Of a DNA stretch of 64,000 bases, positions 34,971 through 44,242 are shown piece by piece. The DNA is from Palsa-504 sp963839095 (GTDB taxonomy: Bacteria > Actinomycetota > Actinomycetes > Streptosporangiales > Streptosporangiaceae). The notes beneath the pieces are model-generated. The model had not been told where the DNA came from. It ran no database searches and was given only the letters and a program-made list of their open reading frames with translations. How positions within the stretch are numbered: the stretch's first letter is position 1; every line of letters starts with the position of its first letter. The DNA is taken from contig CAWIUF010000011.1 in NCBI GenBank assembly GCA_963839095.1, positions 1-64,000 of the forward strand, written 5' to 3'. Made by a program: the position numbers and the translations under genes.

Positions 34971-35453
34971 ATGGAACCGAACTGGCTGAGCCCTCGCGAA
35001 GACCGCGCCTGGCGGGCCTTCCAGCACGCCCATCATCAGCTCGGCGTGCACCTGAACCGGGGCCTGCAGCAATCGGGCCTGTCCGCGGCCGACTACCAGA
35101 TCCTGGCGGTGCTCTCGGAACACGACCGGGACCGCATGCCCGCGCACGACCTGTGCAACACACTGGGCTGGGAGAAGAGCCGTGTCTCCCACCAGGTGCG
35201 GCGCATGCAGGAGGACGGGCTGATCTGCCGCCAGCCCAACCCCGACGACGCCCGCAGCACCATGGTCTGCCTGCTCCCGGCCGGCCGCGCCGCCATCGAG
35301 AAGGCGGCGGCCGGGCACGTGGAGGACGTCCGCCGGAACTTCATCGACCTGCTCACCCCGGCTGAGCTCGACATGCTCACCGCCCTCAACGAACGAATCC
35401 TGCGCCACCTGGCCCAAGACGACGACTCCACCGCCAAAGACACGCCCTCATAG
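34971..35453 (+). CDS. MarR family regulator
   Basis: 160 residues from ATG 34971, with GGAGG upstream. Winged helix: LSAADYQILAVLSEHDRDRM then AHDLCNTLGWEKSRVSHQV, with the wing RQPNPDDARSTMVCLLPAGR; long helices at both ends form the dimer. WLSPREDRAWRAF at the N-terminus is typical of one actinobacterial MarR group. Its likely targets are its own promoter and the divergent F420-type reductase. Confidence 0.9.
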   Translation: MEPNWLSPREDRAWRAFQHAHHQLGVHLNRGLQQSGLSAADYQILAVLSEHDRDRMPAHDLCNTLGWEKSRVSHQVRRMQEDGLICRQPNPDDARSTMVCLLPAGRAAIEKAAAGHVEDVRRNFIDLLTPAELDMLTALNERILRHLAQDDDSTAKDTPS

Positions 35454-35593
35454 CCTTCGTCAGCCGTGAGCATTTCAGGCCCCGCATCCCAGGTCTTCGG
35501 CAGGGGGCGCCGCCATGATGGTACAGACCTGGCCGGTCTGTGCTCTGGGAAGGGCACGCGTGCTCGCTCGTGTTGCGGGCCGGCGGTTGCCTG

Positions 35594-36640
35594 CTACGTC
35601 TCCGGTAGCGGGGCCTCGGCGAGGTGACGAAGCTGCCGCAGGCCGTGGCCCTTGGGCAGTTCTGGTTCGGGTGCGAACGCGGGCCAGTGGATAAGGCCGC
35701 GCAACGCCAAGCCGACGCGGTAGAACCACTGCCGCTGACCGTAGTCAGGCACATCGAACAGTTCCGGGTAGAACTCGGCCAGCCAGCCCAGCATCGGCGG
35801 GCCGCCAGCCCAGGCCGAGAAGGCGGGCAGGGTCGCCTCGATATCGCGCGGTCCGCGCCGGGACCATTCAAAATCCAGCAGCGCCACGACCCGCCCGTCC
35901 TGGACCAGGACGTTAGCGGGGGTGCAGTCGCCGTGCAGCACCACGTCCGCGTCCCGGCGCAGCGTGATCCGCGCGGCAACCCCGGCCAGGCGCGCGGCGA
36001 TCACGTCCAGCACTGCCTGGTCAGTGAACGTCGCGGTGCGGGCGTGCTCGATGAGCCGGCCGAGCTGGGTCGCGGACAAAGGCGTCAGGGTACTCGCCGC
36101 GATGGCCACCGGGTCGGTCTCCGCCGGCGCGCACTCAGCGGCAGCGTACCGGGCCAGCACCGGGACGGGCGGCTGCCAGGAGTGCAAGCCCCGCATGATC
36201 TCCGCCAGCTGCCGCACATACGAACGCCGCCCGGCAGCGGTCTCGCCCGGCCACGCGTCCCACAGTGACCTGGCCTGCACGCGCCTGGCCACCATCCAGC
36301 TCATCAGCTGGTCACGGCCATGATCCAGGACCTCCGGGCCAGGCACGCCGGCGGGCAGGACGGCCAGCAGTTCCGCCGCCCGGACCAGGCGGTCCACCTC
36401 GCCGCGGTAACAGACCTGCAGCACCGTTTCCCCGGACAGCAGCCACGTATCGTTCGACCCGCTCTCCACGAAAATTTCATCGCCGGTGAGCCGCAACCCC
36501 GCCAGCTTCGCGACCTGGCTCAGGCGGCGCCGGGCGACCGCTTCCTCCCACGGCCATCGCGGTATGCCGTCCACAACCGGCACCACGCCGTCCGGCAAGT
36601 TGTACCGGCCAGTGAAGCGCGCGATACGGTCCGCATCCAT
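35594..36640 (-). CDS. Aminoglycoside phosphotransferase (APH) family protein
   Basis: 348 residues from ATG 36640; the reading frame stays open upstream but shows no family similarity there. The protein-kinase-like fold has the Brenner motif VLHGDCTPANVLV (about 245) with catalytic Asp and Asn, followed by VALLDFEWSRRGP for metal binding. A DNA-binding-like N-terminal segment (RRRLSQVAKLAGLRLTG) is unusual. Members phosphorylate antibiotics or small metabolites; the substrate is unknown. The 391 bp upstream hold no gene, only a weak relative of the 60-bp motif. Confidence 0.8.
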   Translation of the reverse strand: MDADRIARFTGRYNLPDGVVPVVDGIPRWPWEEAVARRRLSQVAKLAGLRLTGDEIFVESGSNDTWLLSGETVLQVCYRGEVDRLVRAAELLAVLPAGVPGPEVLDHGRDQLMSWMVARRVQARSLWDAWPGETAAGRRSYVRQLAEIMRGLHSWQPPVPVLARYAAAECAPAETDPVAIAASTLTPLSATQLGRLIEHARTATFTDQAVLDVIAARLAGVAARITLRRDADVVLHGDCTPANVLVQDGRVVALLDFEWSRRGPRDIEATLPAFSAWAGGPPMLGWLAEFYPELFDVPDYGQRQWFYRVGLALRGLIHWPAFAPEPELPKGHGLRQLRHLAEAPLPET

Positions 36641-36815
36641 AAGAGCCGCGACGCCCGCACCGGATAGCCCATGAGCCGACCATATCCCGGGACACCCCGC
36701 ACCTATCAGCCTGGAACCACCGCGGGCTAAGCCACGCTTTTTGAGCCGGAAATGGGCATTCTGCGGGCGTGTGATCAAGGGCACGCCATCAAAGCAAGGC
36801 GGAAAAATTTCGATC

Positions 36816-36854
36816 GGCTCGTGTCTCAAGTATCCGCCATGTCAACTTGACCAG
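36816..36854 (-). repeat. Diverged relative of the 60-bp motif
   Basis: On the minus strand this reads CTGGTCAAGTTGACATGG then CGGATACTTGAGACACGAGC. It shares CTGGTCA and TGGCGGATAC with the four full copies and also points toward a gene (the APH gene, start 36640, about 175 bp away). The match is partial. Confidence 0.35.
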
Positions 36855-37031
36855 CGAGAATATTCGGCAGGGCGCTCTACCCTGGTTGGCGTTCAATCAC
36901 CATTGGCGATCACTCATTGGCTTGAGGCCGACGCAGTTCAGCCCAGCGGTGCAGCTCCCGGATGTTTCTTCGCCTGGTAGCGCCAGCCGCCGGCGCCAGC
37001 CCAGACCAGCCCATAGACAGGACCCCCGGAT

Positions 37032-37868
37032 ATGCCCCTTACCCTGCCACCCGGCAAGCGCATGGCCGTGGCGCTCACCTTCGACTTCGATGCCCACTCG
37101 AACTGGATGGGATCGCTGGGCCGGACCTCGCTGTCCTACCTGTCCCGCGGCGACTTCGGCGCCGAGGAGGGCGTCCCGCGCATCCTGGCGACGCTCGGCG
37201 AGCGCCAGCTCCCGGCGACCTGGGCCATACCCGGTCACAGCCTGGTCACCTTCCCGGCCCGGGTCGAGCAGGTCATGGCGGGCGGCCACGAGATCTGCGC
37301 GCACGGCTGCTTCCACGAGAACATCCCGGCGCTGGCCGACGGTGAGGAGCGGCGGCTGCTGGAGATCTCGCTGCGCCAGCATGAGCGGGTCACTGGCACC
37401 CGGCCGCGCGGATTCCGCTCGCCGTCCTGGGACTTCTCCGACGTGACCATGGACCTGCTCGAGGAGTTCGGGTTCGACTGGGACAGCTCGCTGATGGGCC
37501 GGGAGTTCGAGCTGTACCGGCCCCGGCGGGTCGAGGTGAACTACGAGTCGGCCAGTGTCTTCGGCGCGCCCGCGAAGTTCGTGGAGATCCCGGTCTCCTG
37601 GTACCTCGATGACTGGCCCGCGGTGGAGTACGTGACGGGCGTGTCCCCGCTCGGCCCGCACAACGACATGATCGACCGGTGGAAGACCATCTTCAACTTC
37701 GCTTACACCCGGGTGCCGGGGGCGGTCTACACCCTGACCATGCACCCGCAGACCATCGGCCGCTCCCACCACCTGCTCGGCCTGGAGCAGCTGCTCGACG
37801 AGATGGCCGGGCACACCGACATCTGGTACGCCACCCTGAGCGAACTGGCCGACGCATGGCACGACTGA
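37032..37868 (+). CDS. Polysaccharide deacetylase (NodB) family protein
   Basis: 278 residues, no signal peptide. NodB motif 1 is TFDFDAH (Asp18 or Asp20 catalytic/metal), motif 2 ICAHGCFHEN (two metal His), motif 3 RGFRSPSWDFS, and a His-rich later part (LTMHPQTIGRSHH). The cytoplasmic location and arrangement are closer to PuuE-like allantoinases/peptidoglycan-type amidohydrolases than to secreted chitin deacetylases, so the substrate may be a small amide. A single-gene unit. Confidence 0.88.
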   Translation: MPLTLPPGKRMAVALTFDFDAHSNWMGSLGRTSLSYLSRGDFGAEEGVPRILATLGERQLPATWAIPGHSLVTFPARVEQVMAGGHEICAHGCFHENIPALADGEERRLLEISLRQHERVTGTRPRGFRSPSWDFSDVTMDLLEEFGFDWDSSLMGREFELYRPRRVEVNYESASVFGAPAKFVEIPVSWYLDDWPAVEYVTGVSPLGPHNDMIDRWKTIFNFAYTRVPGAVYTLTMHPQTIGRSHHLLGLEQLLDEMAGHTDIWYATLSELADAWHD

Positions 37869-37895
37869 CCGCGCGGTATGGGGACAGGTGCCGGG

Positions 37896-38540
37896 TCAGG
37901 CGGGGTCGTTTTTGTTCCACAGCTGGTGAGTCAGGCCGCTGGGCGTGGTGACCGACTCGACGGTGAAGCGTTCTTCGAGGCCGCTTGATCCGTCCCACAG
38001 GGATACGCCGCGGCCGAGGGTAATCGGCTGGATCACCAGGTGCATGAAGTCGATCAGGTCGGCCTGGAGGAACTGACGCACGGTCGAGGGTCCTCCGCCG
38101 ATGCGGACATCGCGGCCGCCCGCAGCCTCCTGGGCCAGGCGGAGCACCTCGGCCGGCGGCCCGCCCACGAACCGGAAGCTTGTCCCGTTGGGAAAGTCGA
38201 TGGTGGGGTGCGGGTAGTGGCTCAGGACGAACACGGGTGTCTGGAATGGCGGCTCGTCGCCCCACCAGCCGCGCCACCCGTCGTCGGGCCAGTCGCCGGC
38301 CTGGGGACCGAACTTGCGGCGTCCCATGATCTCGGCGCCGATGCCCTGGCTCCACATGCTGGTCAGGGCGCCGTCCACGGTGATGGGCGCATCCGCCTTA
38401 TCGACACCGTGGATGACCCGGCCGTCGAATCGCCCGAACAGCCGCTCGGCGCCGCCGATCGGGGCGTCGAACGTCACCTGCTCGCCGGCGGCATAGCCGT
38501 CGAGGGAGATGTTCATGTTGTGGACCCGGGTGCGGGGCAT
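37896..38540 (-). CDS. Dihydrofolate reductase (RibD C-terminal) family protein
   Basis: 214 residues from ATG 38540, with GGAAGGAG upstream. Starts NMNISLDGYAAG and has ITVDGALTSM, IMGRRKFG and VRIGGGPSTVRQFL, all typical of the small YyaP/RibD_C family. These are NADPH-binding proteins of mostly unknown substrate. A second member of the family lies at 43669-44202. Confidence 0.88.
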   Translation of the reverse strand: MPRTRVHNMNISLDGYAAGEQVTFDAPIGGAERLFGRFDGRVIHGVDKADAPITVDGALTSMWSQGIGAEIMGRRKFGPQAGDWPDDGWRGWWGDEPPFQTPVFVLSHYPHPTIDFPNGTSFRFVGGPPAEVLRLAQEAAGGRDVRIGGGPSTVRQFLQADLIDFMHLVIQPITLGRGVSLWDGSSGLEERFTVESVTTPSGLTHQLWNKNDPA

Positions 38541-38559
38541 CACGGCTCCTTCCGTAATC

Positions 38560-38900
38560 GGGCGCAGCGTCTGGCATGCAAGGGCGGATCAGGACGAGGG
38601 TACTGCGGGCTTCGATGCGCACGCTGTCTTCTGCATACACCTCGGGCCCGGTCCCCTCGTCCTGGAAGGTATCGACGGCGACGTGCCACTTCTCGCCGAA
38701 CGCGGCACCGGGGAGCCGGAACTCGATCGCCTCGTGGTGGCCGTTGAACAGGATCAGGAAGGAGTCATCGGTGACCGGGTCGCCTTCGCGATCTGGTTCG
38801 CGTCCGGCAGGAGCCAGGCCAGGTCTCCGAGGCCGCCGTCCGGGGCATCGCTGCGGAAGAAGCTTCGCTGCTGACGGGCGCGCAAGGCGAGGATCTGCTG
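38560..38900 (-). pseudogene. Glycogen debranching enzyme (GlgX) C-terminal relic
   Basis: Two frames on the minus strand: LALRARQQRSFF then GDLAWLLPDANQIA, and DPVTDDSFLILFNGHHEAIE, FRLPGAAFGEKWHVAVDTFQ, RSTLVLIRP. These match the end of GlgX, whose C-terminal domain has SFLLLFNAHHE and ends in RS.LVL. The catalytic barrel is gone, and an internal deletion joins ALRARQQR to a later segment. The 200 bp to the right (38900-39110) hold nothing else recognisable. Confidence 0.65.
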
Positions 38901-39131
38901 AGGAGTCGATGCTGGGATGACGGCAGGGCGGCCGATGCCCCCGCAGGACGACGTGCTCGGGTACTTCAGCACGCTGTCGAACTGGGGACGGTGGGGCGGC
39001 GACGAGCTCGTGCGATGGCTGGCGCCATCCCGAAGTGGCTGTTCTGGGGCCAGGTCTGCGGTGGGTTCGCGCGTGCATCATCGGGTCGCAGTTTGTCATC
39101 CTTCTGAAGGTGGCGATGTTATGATGCTAAT

Positions 39132-39494
39132 GTGAGTAGTACCAAGCCCACGGTGGAGATTGATCCCTCAAGCTCGGTACCACTGCACGAGCAGGTCGCG
39201 GCCGCAATCCGGCGCGCGATTGCCGACGGGGAGGTGCTGTCGGGCCAGCGGCTCCCGCCTGCCAGGGATCTGGCTGCGGTGCTTGGCGTCAACGCCAACA
39301 CCGTTTTCCGGGGACTGCGTACGCTGCGAGATGAGGGCATCGTGGAGTTCCGGCGCGGGCGGGGCGTGACGGTCAGCGGCATCGGGCCCGGACGCGGCGC
39401 GGTGGTGGCGAAGGCGCGTGAACTGGTCGCGCTGGCCCGGTACTGCGGGTACCGGCCAGAAGAGCTGGCCGAGATCATCGCGCAGGTGTCGTAG
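39132..39494 (+). CDS. YtrA-type GntR family regulator
   Basis: 120 residues from GTG 39132. Winged helix: VPLHEQVAAAIRRAIADGEV then LPPARDLAAVLGVNANTVFR, followed by a short helical tail typical of the YtrA subgroup, which lacks a large ligand domain. A -10-like TATGAT at 39120-39125 puts the transcript start at the GTG, so translation may be leaderless. YtrA regulators normally head ABC transporter operons; here a membrane-anchored propeller gene follows 9 bp later. Confidence 0.85.
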   Translation: MSSTKPTVEIDPSSSVPLHEQVAAAIRRAIADGEVLSGQRLPPARDLAAVLGVNANTVFRGLRTLRDEGIVEFRRGRGVTVSGIGPGRGAVVAKARELVALARYCGYRPEELAEIIAQVS

Positions 39495-39503
39495 GAGCCG
39501 GCG

Positions 39504-40765
39504 ATGAAGAGCACAGCCGTGGTGTCTGAGCCGGGTCCCGGCGCCGAGGCGCTCATCAAGGAGGCACGGCGGCGGCAGCGCAGGCGCTACGCTGCCACCG
39601 GTGTCGCGGTGGTGGCCGTGGCGGCCGCGGCGCTGGGCGCCTTCGCCGGCCTGCACGGAGCCGGCGGGCCGCGGCGGGTGAGCCCGCCCCGGGGCGGCCC
39701 GGCGGCCGGGCACCCCGCCGGCAGCAGGTACCCGGCGCCATCCCGGGCAGCGTCGACACGACCGTGCTGATGTGGCCGGCGCCCCCCGGGCAGGACGGCA
39801 CGATCGAGCTCGACAACCTGCGCACCGGCAAACTGGGGCAGGCCGCACCGGTTGCCGACCCCGGCGAGTACCAGCCGGTCATGCTGGTCGGCGGCTGGAT
39901 CGTCTACGTCGGCAGCAACAGGGTCCAGGCCGCTGATGCGGTGACCGGCAAGACAGTGGTGCTGGGGAATGCCCTGGCGTTCGCCCCGTCCGCCGCGCCC
40001 GGTCAGGTCTGGCTCGAGTACGGCTCCTACCAGGCCAGCGGCGCTGCAGTCACGATCCGGTCCGTCCCGGTATCCGGCGGCCGGCCCGGGCCGCCGGTCA
40101 TCTTGCCCGGCGGAACTCAGCTGGTCGCCGGGACGGACGCAGGCCTGCTGCTGGAACCACGCGAGGGCTCGGTGGGCGGCCCGTTCTGGCTGTGGACTCC
40201 CGGCACCGCGCCGAGAGCGCTGCCGTATTCACCGGCCGCCGAAGGCTTCGCCGTCAGCTCGCGGCTGGTCGCCTTCGGCACGGACTGCACGAATCCGTCG
40301 ACGGCGCAGAACCTCGGCTACGGGGGTAATTTCGGCTACCACGCCTGCCGCACCCTGCGAGTGATCGACGTCGTCACCGGCAGGCTGAAGTCGTTCGCGG
40401 CGCCGCCGGGAACGACCGGATGGGTACCGGCTCACGGAGGTAACTGGGCCTGGTCGGCCAGCGAGATAGCACCATCCGGCAAGCTCATCGCCACCGAGGC
40501 GGTGCTCCCGCCGGAGAGCCAGGGCATCGCCCGCGTCTTCATCCTTCACCTGGCCGGCCCGGACACGAAGGCGACGCCAGTCCCGTCATCGGCCGCCTTC
40601 CTGCTGTCCGCGACGGCATGGTCGCCAGACAGCTCGTGGCTGTTCTACCAGGGCCCGGGTCAGCACCTGTGGGCCTACCAGGTGACCACCGGCCAGGCGC
40701 GATCGTCCACCGCAACGTGCTGCCAGTACGCCGTGATGGCCACCATCAAGAGCCCGCGCAGCTGA
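39504..40765 (+). pseudogene. Membrane-anchored beta-propeller protein, frameshifted
   Basis: ATG 39504 follows GAGCCGG weakly. Residues 1-32 are charged, then a membrane helix (VAVVAVAAAALGAFAGL). Near 39700-39735 the frame moves by one base and continues VDTTVLMWPAPPGQDGTIEL as an extracellular domain of WD40/TolB-like repeats (for example WIVYVGSNRVQAADAVTGKT, ending SPDSSWLFYQGPGQHLWAYQ). It resembles the propeller beside the sigma factor at 41701. Possibly a surface sensor or anti-sigma-like protein. Confidence 0.7.
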
Positions 40766-40916
40766 TGCCCCGACACCGGCCAGGAGGAAACTCGCCACGT
40801 GCGCCCGGGGGACCGGCACGATCGCGTTAAGGGTGGTCATGTCCACGCCAATGCAAAGCGTGAGATCGTAGCCCAGAATCTGCCTGACGACGAGCGGCGG
40901 GCCTGTTTTGACAAAC

Positions 40917-40950
40917 TTAACCTCTGGGTTAACATTAACCAGGAGGTTAA
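40917..40950. promoter_or_regulatory. 34-bp palindrome over the ArsR promoter and ribosome binding site
   Basis: TTAACCTCTGGGTTAA and TTAACCAGGAGGTTAA are near reverse complements separated by CA. TTGACA at 40908-40913 with a 16-17 bp spacer to TAACAT puts the promoter inside the site. The right arm contains AGGAGG, the ribosome binding site of the ArsR gene at 40956. Probable autoregulatory operator. Confidence 0.75.
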
Positions 40951-40955
40951 GTGAT

Positions 40956-41337
40956 GTGGCCGGTGAAGATGACGACGCGGCCGTGCTCGACAGCGTGCTG
41001 GAGGCGCTCGCGAACCCGCACCGGCGCGAGATCGTCTACCTGCTCGGCTTGCAGCCCTGCGCCATCAGCCAGCTCGCCCGGCTGCGTGGCCTGTCGTTGC
41101 CGCGATCCACAAGCACGTCAAGATCCTGGAGAACGCAGCCCTGGTCAGCCGCCGCAAGACCGGCCGGACGACCTACCTGATCCTCAATCCGCAACGCCTG
41201 CGGCTGCTCCAGGACTGGGCGGCCAGTTTCACACCTGGTGGGGCAGCGACCAGGCATCTTTCGAGAACTACCACGGCTACCTCGGCAGCGACCCGCTGCC
41301 ACCGGAAGCAGACAGCGCAGACAGGAGCAGCGAATGA
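40956..41337 (+). pseudogene. ArsR family regulator, two frameshifts
   Basis: GTG 40956 is nine bases after AGGAGG. The reading LDSVLEALANPHRREIVYLL then LQPCAISQLARLRGLSLP is the first half of an ArsR winged helix. Near 41100 it shifts to AIHKHVKILENAALVSRRKT and near 41222 to QFHTWWGSDQASFENYHGYL, ending at 41337. All parts are of one family, so the gene was intact until recently or suffers sequencing errors. Its stop overlaps the YCII-like gene. Confidence 0.75.
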
Positions 41338-41627
41338 AGAAGTTCGTCATCTTGACCTACGGATTCACCCCTCCCACCGAGGAAGTCCAGCGAGCCTGGG
41401 GGGAGTGGTTCAAGTCAGCCGGGCCGCGCCTGGTTGACCCGGGCAGCCCATTCGGACGGGGCGTCGAGCTCACCAGTGACGGCCGCACCGAGCTGACCCT
41501 CCAGTCGCCGTCGCCGCTCACCGGCTACTGCATCATCAACGCCGAAAACCTCGAGGAAGCCGAATCATTTGCCCGCACCATGCCCGTCATCGAGAGTGTG
41601 CGCATATACGAGTCGCACTCCATGTAG
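41334..41627 (+). CDS. YCII-related domain protein
   Basis: 97 residues; ATG 41334 overlaps the ArsR stop (ATGA). KKFVILTYGFTPPTEEVQRA then GYCIINAENLEEAESFAR fits the YCII/DGPF small dimeric ferredoxin-like fold; the family has the motif LTGYYIIEA.d..EA near the end. Function unknown, often next to sigma factors or ArsR genes. A His/Asp pair as in YciI is not evident. Confidence 0.75.
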   Translation: MKKFVILTYGFTPPTEEVQRAWGEWFKSAGPRLVDPGSPFGRGVELTSDGRTELTLQSPSPLTGYCIINAENLEEAESFARTMPVIESVRIYESHSM

Positions 41628-41700
41628 CCACCCCTTATGTGGTTGACCTGTGAGGCGTACCGAGGCAGATCGGCGGTGCGACCGGCGAATGACCTCCCGG

Positions 41701-42948
41701 TTACCAGGCGGCAAAGTTGACGTACTGGCCGGCCGGGACCGCGGGCAGCGGCGTGAACCGGCCCGGGTCAGGGCCGCCGACGTCAAGCCAGCCGAACTTG
41801 ACGCCCTGGACTAGGGCGTACCGTCCCTGCGGCGCCAGCGACAGCACACCGAGGCTGTCCTCCACGGTGACGACGTTAACCTGGTCGTACCGCGCCCTCT
41901 CGGAGCGGAGCAGCCGGACCAGCCTGCCGGTGCTGGCCTGGAGTTCGGCAAACTGCACGACGACGGTGTGGGTACTGGCCCGCGGAGTCAGATCACGCCA
42001 GGTGACCACGATGACATCGCGCCCGTCGGGCGTGATCCGCGCGCTCACGAGGGAACCGGCGGCGACTATGCCGCGCGGGACGATCAGCGTCCCCGCCAAC
42101 AGGTTGTCGCCTGGCGCGTTGATATCGAGCAGCCGGATTCCCCGCGGCGCGGCCATGAGGCCTGACTGCTCGGCGTTCAGCCAGGTGAACGCGATCACCC
42201 GGCTGCCGTCCGCCCAGGACGGCGGCCCGATCAGGTACGGGTAATTGCGGGTCGGTACGGTCCAGGTCCGGATGGCTCCGGTCGCCAGGTTGAGGACCTG
42301 GATGGTGGGGGCGGCGTTTCCCGCGGACTCGTTCATCAGCGAGACCGCGAGCAGGTTGCCGTCGGGAGACAGCGCGATGCCCTCCGTGGTCTCGTTGCGC
42401 AGCGGAGCGGGTGCCAGCTCAGTCAGGTGGCCGGGCTTACCTGCATCGGAGATAGCGAACCGGAACAGGCGGAGGTCCAAGCCGGTTTTGGTTGGTGCCT
42501 GGCCTCCTTGGACGCCGATGATGAAGCTGCGGTCATCGGCGGCGGCGGTGACGAAGGTACCGCCAGAGTCGGCCCACTCCACCGGGATGGCCGACGGCAC
42601 CGGGACGGTACCGGTGACCTGCCCGCTGGCGGACGCGCGGACCACCGCCTGTATCCCGCGGCCGCCGCGGCCGGAGCTGGTCGTGACGTAGAAGCGCGGC
42701 AGGCTGGCCGGGGCTGATGCGGAGACGCCGGGCTTGTGGGCGGCGGGCTTGTGGGCCGCGGTCAGGCCCGCGGCAAGCGCGGCCGCCGTGATGACGGCGA
42801 TCACCGCGGCCGCGGCCGTGAACGGGAGCAGGCGCGGACGCCAACTGGGCCGCCGGGTAGGGGCCTGGAGCGGCCTGAGCAGTTCGGGCCGGAGCTTCTG
42901 GGCCTCGCGCTGCAGCTCCTCGCGGAGCAGGTTCTCGAGGTCAGGCAT
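41701..42948 (-). CDS. Membrane-anchored beta-propeller protein next to a sigma factor
   Basis: 415 residues from ATG 42948, three bases after the sigma gene stop. A cytoplasmic N-terminus of 43 residues (LENLLREELQREAQKLRPEL) is followed by one membrane helix (FTAAAAVIAVITAAALAAGL) and an extracellular propeller with repeats such as TTEGIALSPDGNLLAVSLMN and LVSARITPDGRDVIVVTW. The arrangement of short cytoplasmic region, one helix and outside domain suits an anti-sigma factor, although no classical zinc motif is present. Confidence 0.78.
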   Translation of the reverse strand: MPDLENLLREELQREAQKLRPELLRPLQAPTRRPSWRPRLLPFTAAAAVIAVITAAALAAGLTAAHKPAAHKPGVSASAPASLPRFYVTTSSGRGGRGIQAVVRASASGQVTGTVPVPSAIPVEWADSGGTFVTAAADDRSFIIGVQGGQAPTKTGLDLRLFRFAISDAGKPGHLTELAPAPLRNETTEGIALSPDGNLLAVSLMNESAGNAAPTIQVLNLATGAIRTWTVPTRNYPYLIGPPSWADGSRVIAFTWLNAEQSGLMAAPRGIRLLDINAPGDNLLAGTLIVPRGIVAAGSLVSARITPDGRDVIVVTWRDLTPRASTHTVVVQFAELQASTGRLVRLLRSERARYDQVNVVTVEDSLGVLSLAPQGRYALVQGVKFGWLDVGGPDPGRFTPLPAVPAGQYVNFAAW

Positions 42949-42951
42949 GCC

Positions 42952-43539
42952 TCACGCCTCCTTCGAGGAACGGGACGGGAGGATCCGGGCCAGCGCATCG
43001 AGGCCACGGGAGGCGGTCGAGCGGACGGCGCCTTCGCTGATGTGCAGCGTGGCCGCTGCGTCGGCCACGCTCATGTCCACGTAGTAGCGCAGGGCGAGTA
43101 CCTCGCGCTGCCTGGCGGGCAGCCTGCGGAACGCCTCGATGAGCTCGCTGCGCTGCTCGAAACCGACGGCGGCGTCGGCGTCCTGATCACTGGCCGCGGA
43201 GATCCGGGCCGCGTGCCTGCGGGCGACTGACCGCCGGCGCAGCACGGACCGGCTGCCGTTCAGCACGGCGGACCGCGCGTAGTCCAAAGCACTCGACTGC
43301 TTGCGCAGGGTCCGCCACCGCCGGTGAAGCTGCTCGAAGGCGTCCTGCACCACGTCTTCGGCGGTGGCCAGGTCACCCACGATCAGCACGGCCAGCCGGA
43401 CCAGTTCCAGGTGGTGCGCCCGGAACAACTCGGTCACGTACTCAGCAGGGTCGACCGTCATCGGGGCCGCCGGGTCATGGCCGGCCCGCTCTGGCCAGGA
43501 CCCCGGGCTGCGGATGACATCCGACCGATCGGCTTCCAT
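42952..43539 (-). CDS. SigE-family ECF RNA polymerase sigma factor
   Basis: Up to 195 residues from ATG 43539; ATG 43461 (MTVDPAEY) is a possible shorter start, and neither has a clear ribosome binding site. Region 2: FRAHHLELVRLAVLIVGDLA then TAEDVVQDAFEQLHRRW. Region 4: FRRLPARQREVLALRYYVDM then ADAAATLHISEGAVRSTASR. It belongs to the short actinobacterial SigE-family ECF group usually paired with a membrane partner, here the propeller gene 3 bp downstream. Confidence 0.9.
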   Translation of the reverse strand: MEADRSDVIRSPGSWPERAGHDPAAPMTVDPAEYVTELFRAHHLELVRLAVLIVGDLATAEDVVQDAFEQLHRRWRTLRKQSSALDYARSAVLNGSRSVLRRRSVARRHAARISAASDQDADAAVGFEQRSELIEAFRRLPARQREVLALRYYVDMSVADAAATLHISEGAVRSTASRGLDALARILPSRSSKEA

Positions 43540-43668
43540 ATCTGGGAGACGTTCAGATCACGTCTCACGCTGCGATGCTAGGTCACGAATCGGTAACAGA
43601 CGGGTACGGCTGGGGAGAACGCGCGGCCCGCCCGCAGATTGTGCGCGCTCGGAGATACCGGACTGAGG

Positions 43669-44202
43669 TCAGCTCGGCGTATAGGTGAGGATTACCGATC
43701 CGTTTTCCAGCCTCCGCTGATCGGTGAGCCTGAGGCGGAGGCTGGAGGTGTCCACGTCCTCGAACAGCCGCCGCCCTGGGCCAGCCACGACGGGCATGAT
43801 CCAGAAGCGGAACTCGTCGATCAGGTGGTCTCGCACGAGCGTGTCGTCGAAGCGGCTGGTGCCGTACTTGATGATGTCCTTGCCGGGCTGGTCCTTCAGC
43901 CGGGCGATCGCGCTGGACGGGTCGGGCCCCAGGAGGGTGGCGTTCCACGCCGTCTGGGTCAGCGATCGGGAGGCGACGTACTTGGGCATGGCGCTGATGA
44001 GGTCGATGTACGGATTGCCGGTGATGTGGCCCCAGTTCGCGTAGAACTTCTGGTAGGTCACCCGGCCCATGACGAAAGCGTCGTAGTTGCCCAGCTGCTC
44101 GAGGGACAACGCCGTGTCCTCGGCGTCGAAGGTGGCCCATCGTTCGGGCGCTTCGATGACGCCGTCCAGCGAGACGAGGGTCGATTCGATCAGTTTGCGC
44201 AT
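43669..44202 (-). CDS. Dihydrofolate reductase (RibD C-terminal) family protein
   Basis: 177 residues from ATG 44202, with an AAGAGAAC upstream. RKLIESTLVSLDGVIEAPER at the start, AFVMGRVTYQKF, then DIIKYGTSRFDDTLVRDHLI and VVAGPGRRLFEDV are typical of the family. Downstream of an SDR and an MFS gene on the same strand with 40 bp or less between, so the three may form one operon. Confidence 0.9.
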   Translation of the reverse strand: MRKLIESTLVSLDGVIEAPERWATFDAEDTALSLEQLGNYDAFVMGRVTYQKFYANWGHITGNPYIDLISAMPKYVASRSLTQTAWNATLLGPDPSSAIARLKDQPGKDIIKYGTSRFDDTLVRDHLIDEFRFWIMPVVAGPGRRLFEDVDTSSLRLRLTDQRRLENGSVILTYTPS

Positions 44203-44242
44203 GGTCGTTCTCTTTTCTCGAGGGTTGGAGGCGTGACGGGCA

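Noticed and set aside
35622..36268. 214-codon plus-strand frame in the APH gene
   Set aside because: Antisense to the APH gene, which has the catalytic motifs; no similarity of its own.
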